In this document: positions 57,994-64,000 of the stretch, piece by piece
Numbering within the stretch: the stretch's first letter is position 1
Layout of the letters: every line of letters starts with the position of its first letter
Assembly (NCBI RefSeq): GCF_003058225.1
Contig: NZ_QBUG01000002.1
Coordinates: forward strand, 372,001-436,000
DNA from: Promicromonospora sp. AC04
Lineage (GTDB): Bacteria > Actinomycetota > Actinomycetes > Actinomycetales > Cellulomonadaceae
DNA length: 64,000 bases
Reading direction: 5' to 3'
Notes under the pieces: model-generated
The model's database searches: none
What the model saw: the letters and a program-made list of their open reading frames with translations, nothing else
Told to the model about the DNA's origin: nothing
Translations under genes and position numbers: made by a program

Positions 57994-60900
57994 ATGAGCT
58001 CGAGTACCCGAATTGCAGGACGACGGCGCGCAGGCGTCGTCATGGCGGCGAGCGCGCTGCTCGCGGCCGGGCTGGTCCCGGCGACGGCGAGCGCCCAGCC
58101 CGGCGCCGTCGCCGACGCCGCCTCGACGACCGCCGCGCCAGGGGTGACCGTGCGGCCGGACCCGTCGTACGCGGGCGAGCCCTTCGAAGGCTGGGGCACG
58201 AGCCTGGTGTGGTTCGCCAACGCCACCGGCGGCTACCCCGACGAGATCAAGAACGAGCTCGCCGACATGCTGTTCGGCGACGACGGGATGAACCTCAACA
58301 TCGCCCGGTACAACATCGGCGGCGGCAACGCCCCCGACGTGCCCGACTACCTGCGCGCCGGTGCCGCCGTCGACGGCTGGTGGCAGGCGCCCGACGGCAC
58401 CACGAGGGACGACGTCGACTGGTGGGACCCGGCGAACCCGGACCACTGGAACCCGGACGCCGACGCCACCCAGCGCTGGTGGGTGGACCGCATCAAGGAC
58501 GACATCACCCACTGGGAGACGTTCAGCAACTCCCCGCCGTGGTTCCAGACCGTCAGCGGTTACGTCTCCGGCGGCTTCAACGCGAACACCGACCAGCTCA
58601 AGCCCGAGAGCATCGACGACTTCGCCGCCTACGTCGTCGGCGCGACCGAGCGGCTCGAGGACGCACACGGCATCGACGTCGACACGATCGACCCGTTCAA
58701 CGAGCCGAACACCAACTACTGGGGCACCCAGCTCGGAGCCGACGGCAACCCGACCGGCGGCCGCCAGGAAGGCGCCCACATGGGCCCCGGCCTGCAGCAG
58801 CAGGTGATCCCGGCACTCGCGGACGCCATCGGCGGCTCGACGACGGACGCCGCGATCGCCGCGATGGACGAGACGAACCCGGGCCGGTTCGCCACGAACT
58901 GGAACGCCTACCCGGCGGCGGTGCGCGACCAGGTGTCCCAGCTCAACGTGCACACCTACGGCACCGGGCAGCGCACCACCGTGCGCGACATCGCCAAGGG
59001 CGAGGACAAGCCCCTGTGGATGAGCGAGGTCGGCGGCTCCTGGTCCAGCACCGGCCAGGACTTCGAGTCGATGGAGTCCGGCCTGGGCAGCGCGCACCAG
59101 ATAGTGGACGACCTGCGCGAGCTGGAACCGTCTGCGTGGGTCTTCTGGCAGCCCGTCGAGGACTACGACAACATGGCGCCCGGCGGCGAGAGCCCCGAGG
59201 GCGGCAACTGGGGCGAGATCCAGATCCCGTTCTCCTGCACCGCGCAGGACACGCTGGAGACCTGCCCCATCTACACGAACACCAAGTACTGGGTCACCCA
59301 GAACTTCACGCACTACATCGCGCCGGGTGACCGGCTGATCGGCGTGGACGACGCCGACAGCACCGCGGCGGTGTCCGCCTCGGGCTCCGGTGCGACCGTG
59401 GTGCACGTCAACGACACGACGGCGGAGCGCGAGGTCACCCTCGACCTCTCCGGCTTCGCGGACATCGCCGCGGGCGCGACCGTCACCCCCGTCGTGACCA
59501 GCGTCGACGGCTACCTCGTCGAGGGCGAGCCGGTGGCCGTGCAGGACGCCGCGGCGACGCTAACCGTGCCGGCGGAGTCGGTCACCACGTTCGTGGTCGA
59601 CGGCGCCTCCGGCGTCGCGGACGACGCCGAGCTGGCGCAGGACGGCCACGTGTACCGGCTCGACGGCGTCCAGTCCGGCCGCTCCCTGACGCCCGACGGC
59701 GACGGCGGCGTGCAGATCGCCACTGACGACCCCACCGCGGCCGAGCAGCTGTGGACGCTCGACGCCCTCGGCGCACCCGAGGGCTCCGGCTCCCACCGCA
59801 CGCGGTACGCCGTGACCAACGTCGGCACCGGCGAGCAGCTGGCGATCAGCGCGGACACGTCCGCCGTGCTCGTCGATGCCCCGGCCGACCCCGCCGACAC
59901 CCCGGACGCCGCCCGCTGGGTCCTGTCCACCACCGGAGACGGCACGTACACCCTGGTCAACGCGGTATCGGGCACCCTGCTCGAGGTGGGCGGGGAGGCC
60001 ACTGGCGACGGGTCGCCGGTCGGCACCTACCTCGCCAACTCCAACGCCAACCAGCGCTGGGCGATCGGAGACGAGACCGTGCTGGGCACCAGCCCGGTCG
60101 ACGTGTTCACCGTCCCCGGCACCACTCCGGAGCTGCCGCAGACCGTCACTCCCGTGTACCCGGGCGGCCCGCGGGGAGCGCTGCCCGTGACCTGGGACGT
60201 GCCCGGGGACGAGGCGTGGGCGCAGAAGGGGACCGTCGAGGTCCCCGGCACCGTGGCCGTCCCGGCGGGCGGCACGGTCGAGGCCACCGCCACCGTCGTC
60301 GTCGACACCCTGGTGCGGACCCTGCCCGCCAGCGGCGCGGCGTACGTGGGCGGCGATGCGGAGCTGCCCGCCGTCGTCTCCGCGGTCGCGTCCCGTGGCG
60401 CGACAGTGGTGCGGCCGGTGACGTGGGACGACGCGCCCGCCGGCGCGTTCGACGAGATCGGCGTGGTCGAGCTGACCGGGGCCGCCGACGCCGGCGACTC
60501 CACGACGCTGCCGGCGACCGTCCGGGTGCTGGTCACCGAGCCGGGCGAGACGAACGCGGCGCTCGTGGCCGGCACGACGGCGTCGGCCACCTACACCGAG
60601 CCCGGCTACCCGGTCGAACGAGTGATCAACGGCGACCTGAGCGACAAGGGCTGGTCCAACTGGCGCCCCGACGCCAAGAACGTCTCGGACACACTGACGG
60701 TGACCCTGCCGACGGAGCGCGACGTCACCCGCGTCGTCACCCGCTTCTACCGGGACGGCTCGCACCTCAGCTGGGCGAGCGCCGTGGCGCTCGAAGCCCG
60801 GGTCGACGGCGCGTGGCAGGCGGTCGGCGACCCGGTCCCGGTGACGTCCGACGGCGCCGCGCCGGTGGTCGACATCCCCGCCGACCTGCGCGCCGACGCC

Positions 60901-61275
60901 GTCCGGGTGGTGCTGACCGCCCGGGAGAACACGCACATGATCGTCAGCGAGATCGAGGTCATGGCGAAGGCGCCGGGTGAACCCTCGCCGGTCTGGGCGG
61001 CGTCGACGACGTATCGCGCCGGCGACGAGGTGTTCCACGACGGGGCGCACTACCGGGCGGCCTGGCGCACCCAGCAGGAACCGGGCACCTCGGTATATGG
61101 CGCGTGGCAGGAGATCGTCCGGTCCGGGGACGGCACCGCGGTCTGGACGGCGTCGCGGATCTTCACGAGAGGCGACGTCGTGGTGCACGACGGCGACCGG
61201 TACCGGGCGACGCGGATCACGCGTGGGCAGGAGCCCGGTGGGCGGCACGCGCCGTGGCAGGTGGTGCAGGGCTGA
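57994..61275 (+). CDS. Secreted multidomain GH30-type glycoside hydrolase
   Basis: ATG 57994 with GAGAGGAGG upstream; 1093 residues. A signal peptide (to about residue 36) is followed by a GH30-like (beta/alpha)8 barrel to about 440: EPFEGWGTSLVWFA, acid/base Glu237 in DPFNEPNTNYWG and nucleophile Glu345 in LWMSEVGGSW. Then come a beta-sandwich, a ricin-type lectin part with NQRWAIG (about 535-695), two Ig-like repeats with paired TVTPVYPGG and LPATVRV edges, an F5/8-type discoidin domain (about 845-990), and two C-terminal CBM5/12-like modules (PVWAASTTYRAGDEV and AVWTASRIFTRGDVV). It probably attacks beta-1,6-galactan or a related plant glycan. Confidence 0.9.
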   Translation: MSSSTRIAGRRRAGVVMAASALLAAGLVPATASAQPGAVADAASTTAAPGVTVRPDPSYAGEPFEGWGTSLVWFANATGGYPDEIKNELADMLFGDDGMNLNIARYNIGGGNAPDVPDYLRAGAAVDGWWQAPDGTTRDDVDWWDPANPDHWNPDADATQRWWVDRIKDDITHWETFSNSPPWFQTVSGYVSGGFNANTDQLKPESIDDFAAYVVGATERLEDAHGIDVDTIDPFNEPNTNYWGTQLGADGNPTGGRQEGAHMGPGLQQQVIPALADAIGGSTTDAAIAAMDETNPGRFATNWNAYPAAVRDQVSQLNVHTYGTGQRTTVRDIAKGEDKPLWMSEVGGSWSSTGQDFESMESGLGSAHQIVDDLRELEPSAWVFWQPVEDYDNMAPGGESPEGGNWGEIQIPFSCTAQDTLETCPIYTNTKYWVTQNFTHYIAPGDRLIGVDDADSTAAVSASGSGATVVHVNDTTAEREVTLDLSGFADIAAGATVTPVVTSVDGYLVEGEPVAVQDAAATLTVPAESVTTFVVDGASGVADDAELAQDGHVYRLDGVQSGRSLTPDGDGGVQIATDDPTAAEQLWTLDALGAPEGSGSHRTRYAVTNVGTGEQLAISADTSAVLVDAPADPADTPDAARWVLSTTGDGTYTLVNAVSGTLLEVGGEATGDGSPVGTYLANSNANQRWAIGDETVLGTSPVDVFTVPGTTPELPQTVTPVYPGGPRGALPVTWDVPGDEAWAQKGTVEVPGTVAVPAGGTVEATATVVVDTLVRTLPASGAAYVGGDAELPAVVSAVASRGATVVRPVTWDDAPAGAFDEIGVVELTGAADAGDSTTLPATVRVLVTEPGETNAALVAGTTASATYTEPGYPVERVINGDLSDKGWSNWRPDAKNVSDTLTVTLPTERDVTRVVTRFYRDGSHLSWASAVALEARVDGAWQAVGDPVPVTSDGAAPVVDIPADLRADAVRVVLTARENTHMIVSEIEVMAKAPGEPSPVWAASTTYRAGDEVFHDGAHYRAAWRTQQEPGTSVYGAWQEIVRSGDGTAVWTASRIFTRGDVVVHDGDRYRATRITRGQEPGGRHAPWQVVQG

Positions 61276-61285
61276 ACCGGGTGCG

Positions 61286-61339
61286 GACGGCGAGAGCCGG
61301 TGGCGAGGCATATGCGCATCGCCACCGGCTCTCGCCGTC
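61286..61339. terminator. 21-bp perfect inverted repeat after the GH30 gene
   Basis: Arms 61286-61306 (begins GACGGCGAGAGCCGG) and 61319-61339 are exact complements around a 12-base loop that itself contains the palindrome GCATATGC. It lies between convergent genes, 10 bases after one stop and 30 before the other; probable bidirectional terminator. Confidence 0.75.
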
Positions 61340-61369
61340 ATCTGTGCCAGCGCGAGGGCTGCAAGCTGA

Positions 61370-61798
61370 CTAGGCCGTCGTGTGCTCTACGACCGGAAGC
61401 CGTTCGACGATCGAACGCTCACGCGCCTGAGGAATGACGATCCCCAGATCCTGGCCGTCTTCGGTGACGGCATCCCAGACCGGGGTGCCTGGGTCGAGGA
61501 ACCACAGATCGCTCTTGTTGCGCGGGCGAGAGTCCCGGCTCTGCAGCTTTACCGCCAGCGAGTCGCCCGCCGGCTTGGTCCACACCAGGCGGCCGGACTC
61601 GTCCACGCTCACCTTGGCCTTGGTCCACTTCTTCTGCCGGGACAGGCCAGGAACCCGGCCGGAGCGCGCCCAGATGATGATCTGCACGAGGCCGGTGCCT
61701 GTGCGCTTGGCGGCTGCCCGGCGGAAAAGCCACTGCGCGCCGATCGCGGCGAGGCCGACAAACAAAGCGATGATCACAAACCCGATCACGGTATCCAT
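61370..61798 (-). CDS. Membrane-anchored small protein, unknown
   Basis: ATG 61798 with GGAAGAA upstream gives 142 residues. One N-terminal helix (VIGFVIIALFVGLAAIGAQWLF) is followed by a basic cytoplasmic part with KKWTKAKVSVDESGRLVWTKP and LGIVIPQARERSIVERLP, probably a small beta-domain. No family is recognised. It is at the edge of the lower-GC patch that includes the next gene and may be part of it. Confidence 0.65.
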   Translation of the reverse strand: MDTVIGFVIIALFVGLAAIGAQWLFRRAAAKRTGTGLVQIIIWARSGRVPGLSRQKKWTKAKVSVDESGRLVWTKPAGDSLAVKLQSRDSRPRNKSDLWFLDPGTPVWDAVTEDGQDLGIVIPQARERSIVERLPVVEHTTA

Positions 61799-61986
61799 AT
61801 GAAGTTCTTCCTGACTTGAACCGAATGTGCCACCGAACGAACTCACTCAACACAACGAAATTACTCCGCACATCCACACCCGTGGCGAACAACACATTCG
61901 TCGTCCCGCGATTATCACGGCACCGTTTCCACGAGCCTCCGCAAAATTGCACTCCTGGAGGCCCCTGCTGAGGTCACGAGATGAAA

Positions 61987-62619
61987 CTACGGGATCGCGA
62001 CCTCAAACCCGAGCTCCTTCGAGTACTGCTGAGCGTACCTACCTACGACGTCGCGGCCCGACTCCGGCCTACCCGCATTGTCACGTGACCCCGGAAGTGC
62101 TTCAATCCTATCCGCAACAGCCGCAACTAGCGCCGGATCAGCCAATTCACGAGCTAGAATAAGGGACTTAACGAGGCGCGATGGATAACTCGCAGGAGGA
62201 AGCCAGATGAATGTCTCATCGCCGTTCACATCAGCCTCGCTCATGAAAGCAAGACACAATTCGTTCCGATCTTTCACCTGCTGAAGACCAGAACAAATCT
62301 CTAAAGCCATCGGCTCCAATAATTCTCTCGCACCGGGCCACTCGAATCTGTTCGACCGAACAGGGTGCACCCCAACAGCGAATCTGCCGAACTTGGTCAG
62401 GCGCTGACCAAGTTTCTTGTCGTCAACAGCGAGGCGCCACTCCACAGTACCGTCACCCGCCCGAGCGACGGTGAGCATGTATTCCATAACCCCGTTGTCC
62501 CAAACGACCGAACCGGTGCGTGAAACTGAAGCGTCGGGGTCGATTAACCCCTGCCCCTGCAGATCACGGATTAGTTGCAATTTCGTCTTTGGTCTACTCA
62601 TCAGTAAATGCGCCACCAT
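61987..62619 (-). CDS. Hypothetical protein in lower-GC patch
   Basis: ATG 62619 gives 210 residues; ATG 62601 (MSRPKTKLQL) is also possible. It has no signal peptide or membrane helix. The N-terminal half reads as a small beta-rich domain (SVVWDNGVMEYMLTVARAGDGTVEWRL), the C-terminal half is helical. No family is recognised. Base composition of about 61830-62760 is clearly less GC-rich than the rest, with codon use to match, which suggests horizontal acquisition. No transposase or integrase is nearby. Confidence 0.6.
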   Translation of the reverse strand: MVAHLLMSRPKTKLQLIRDLQGQGLIDPDASVSRTGSVVWDNGVMEYMLTVARAGDGTVEWRLAVDDKKLGQRLTKFGRFAVGVHPVRSNRFEWPGARELLEPMALEICSGLQQVKDRNELCLAFMSEADVNGDETFIWLPPASYPSRLVKSLILARELADPALVAAVADRIEALPGSRDNAGRPESGRDVVGRYAQQYSKELGFEVAIP

Positions 62620-62857
62620 CGATGCGGGCTTTTCGAGACCGCAAGTGTCAATGCGATCACTCCAGCAACCAGGTCGCTGCCACCCGCACCAGGCCGAACA
62701 GCCACCGCCCGCCTCTCGCTCAAGGACGCCACACCACGTGACGCCATCAGACCGAGGAGGAATCTAAGGGGCTGAATGGGGCGCGCGTGACCAAAACCGA
62801 CCCTGGGGCGGGTGAGATCCAAAGATCACCCGCACCGTCGAGCGCTAACCTCGCTCC
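62620..62857 (+). promoter_or_regulatory. Promoter region of the DUF4031-HD gene with GGGTGA palindrome
   Basis: GCGGGTGA (62808-62815) and TCACCCGC (62826-62833) form an inverted repeat with a 10-base spacer just upstream of TAACCT (62846-62851), which ends six bases before GTG 62858. The palindrome covers the -35 position and may bind a regulator. The rest of the gap has no visible gene. Confidence 0.5.
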
Positions 62858-63769
62858 GTGACTCTCTTCATCGACCCGCCGGTCTGGCCCGCGCACGGGA
62901 CCCTGTTCTCCCACCTGGTCTCGGACGGGTCGCTGCAGGAGCTCCGCCTCTTCGCCCGGGCGGCCGAGGTGCCGGATCGCGCGCTCGACCTCGACCACTA
63001 CGACGTCCCGGCCGCGCGGTACGACGCGCTGGTCGCGGCGGGCGCCGTGCCCATCGAGGGCGGCGACCTGGCCCGGCGTCTCGCCGCCTCAGGGCTGCGC
63101 GTGTCGGGTGCCGAGCGGAACCGCGCCAAGCGGGCGACGCTCCTGACCCGCTGGGACACCCTGTGGGCCGACCCGGGCCTGGCCCGCAAGGCCGGCGAGG
63201 ACCTGGTCGACCGCTGGCGAGAGCCGCACCGCGTCTACCACTCGACCCTGCACCTGGCCGTCGCCCTGGACGCGCTGGACACCGTCGCGGCCGACGCCCG
63301 CGTCTCCGAGCGCGCGCTCTGGCGCGCCCGCCTCGCCCTGTGGTTCCACGACGCGGTGCACGACGGCGTCGCGCGGCAGGACGAGGAACGTTCGGCAGCG
63401 CTGGTGACCGAGCTGCTCGGCCCCCTCGCCGGGACCGGGGTCTCCGGCGAGGACGTCGACGAGATCGCACGTCTGGTCATGGTCACCGCCGACCACGACC
63501 CGGCGCCCGACGACGTCATTGGCGGCCTGGTCAGCGACGCCGACCTGGCCGTGCTGGGCGGCAGCCCCGCCGTCTACACGCGGTACACCCACCAGGTCCG
63601 CGCCGAGTACTGCGACGTGCCCGACCCGCTGTTCCGCGCCGGGCGGTCCGAGGTGCTGCGCATGCTCCTGGCCGGCGGCCCGCTGTTCCGCACCGCACCG
63701 GGCGCGGCTCGCTGGCAGGCCGCGGCGGAGGCGAACCTCCGCGCCGAGCTGGCGCTCCTGGCTGCCTGA
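62858..63769 (+). CDS. DUF4031-HD domain fusion protein
   Basis: GTG 62858 is supported by TAACCT six bases before it; 303 residues. Residues 1-80 match DUF4031 (FIDPPVWPAHGTLFSHLVSDGSLQELRLFA, LDLDHYDVP). Residues from about 95 form an HD-type phosphohydrolase-like region: WREPHRVYHSTLHLAVALDAL, the metal-site ALWFHDAVHDGV (HD pair) and a late VTADHDPAPDD and VSDADLAVLGG. The two are usually separate proteins or joined in actinobacteria. A nucleotide or small phosphate ester is the likely substrate; the actual one is unknown. Confidence 0.85.
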   Translation: MTLFIDPPVWPAHGTLFSHLVSDGSLQELRLFARAAEVPDRALDLDHYDVPAARYDALVAAGAVPIEGGDLARRLAASGLRVSGAERNRAKRATLLTRWDTLWADPGLARKAGEDLVDRWREPHRVYHSTLHLAVALDALDTVAADARVSERALWRARLALWFHDAVHDGVARQDEERSAALVTELLGPLAGTGVSGEDVDEIARLVMVTADHDPAPDDVIGGLVSDADLAVLGGSPAVYTRYTHQVRAEYCDVPDPLFRAGRSEVLRMLLAGGPLFRTAPGAARWQAAAEANLRAELALLAA

Positions 63770-63817
63770 CCTGGGTGATCACCCGGAGCAGCGCGAGGAC
63801 ACGGTAGCGTTCCGGTC

Positions 63818-64000
63818 GTGACTCCTCTCAAGGCCACCGCGATCGTCGCGGGTGTGCTCGCCGTCGCGTTCACCGTCCCCGTCGCCATCGTGCAGGCCAC
63901 CGGCCACGTCCGGGTGCGGCACGACTCGAGCGAGATCGAGAAGGCCGACGCCGTCGTCGTGCTCGGGGCCGGGCTCCGCGCCGACGGCACCCCGTCGACG
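63818..64000 (+). CDS. YdcF/SanA-type (DUF218) membrane protein, 3' end outside window
   Basis: GTG 63818 has TAGCGT seven bases upstream (63805-63810), a leaderless start. The 61 codons visible encode an N-terminal helix (KATAIVAGVLAVAFTVPVAIV) and EKADAVVVLGAGLRADGTPST, the opening strand and loop of DUF218/SanA proteins, which are linked to envelope barrier function. The gene continues beyond the window. Confidence 0.8.
   Translation, partial: MTPLKATAIVAGVLAVAFTVPVAIVQATGHVRVRHDSSEIEKADAVVVLGAGLRADGTPST

Noticed and set aside
1-64000. tRNA or rRNA genes, prophage or integrated plasmid
   Set aside because: I saw no cloverleaf, rRNA segment, integrase, terminase, capsid or replication gene.

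Overview
The window is chromosomal DNA of a very GC-rich actinobacterium. Codon use, frequent GTG starts, ATGA-type gene overlaps, leaderless start sites and the gene set (Wzz/Wzy exopolysaccharide genes, DUF456, DUF3817, DUF4031, phosphoketolase-Pta-AckA, a secreted GH30 enzyme) fit the Promicromonosporaceae/Cellulomonadaceae neighbourhood of Micrococcales. That placement is inference; no rRNA or tRNA gene is visible.

Region 1 (1-16257) is the larger part of an exopolysaccharide cluster. It has four glycosyltransferases (the first cut by the window edge), two divergent Wzz-like membrane proteins, a Wzy/WaaL-type polymerase or ligase, a deacetylase, and a secreted beta-helix protein. It then has an unusual run: GNAT, AMP-forming ligase, PLP decarboxylase, acyl carrier protein, hexapeptide acyltransferase and a polyprenyl-phosphate sugar transferase. 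The ligase and decarboxylase resemble the families named exosortase A-associated, yet no exosortase is present. The order suggests a module that activates, decarboxylates and transfers an aminoacyl group onto the polymer. Its upstream regions carry repeated TTCACCC/GGGTGAA motifs.

Region 2 (16258-22212) holds single housekeeping-type genes: methyltransferase, ElaA-like GNAT, S9 peptidase, thioesterase, DUF456 protein, arylamine N-acetyltransferase and a small membrane protein. Region 3 (22311-26910) is assimilatory sulfur reduction: a leaderless Cys-rich leader peptide, sulfite reductase, CysH and CysG. Region 4 (26937-32253) is an envelope-stress module: a PspC-domain histidine kinase with a LuxR-type regulator, divergent from a PspC membrane protein, plus small membrane proteins.

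Region 5 (32334-39931) has a GT4 enzyme, a large secreted M14 carboxypeptidase, a prepilin peptidase, a secreted small protein and guaA. Region 6 (40050-43829) is a galactonate catabolic operon (dgoK-dgoA-dgoD) divergent from an IclR regulator. A two-hairpin RNA resembling 6C RNA and a lower-GC DUF3800 gene follow. Region 7 (44717-51781) has a heterodimeric ABC exporter, DUF3817 protein, MalY-type lyase and SURF1. Region 8 (51959-57814) is a phosphoketolase-Pta-AckA operon, and after it a secreted GH30 glycosidase. The right end has a lower-GC patch with two unknown genes, a DUF4031-HD fusion and the start of a YdcF/SanA-type gene.

Two features run through the whole window. Many first genes of transcription units have a TANNNT hexamer ending 6-7 bases before the start codon, so they are probably translated from leaderless mRNA. 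Long (21-32 bp), nearly perfect inverted repeats sit at gene borders, some sharing sequence with one another.
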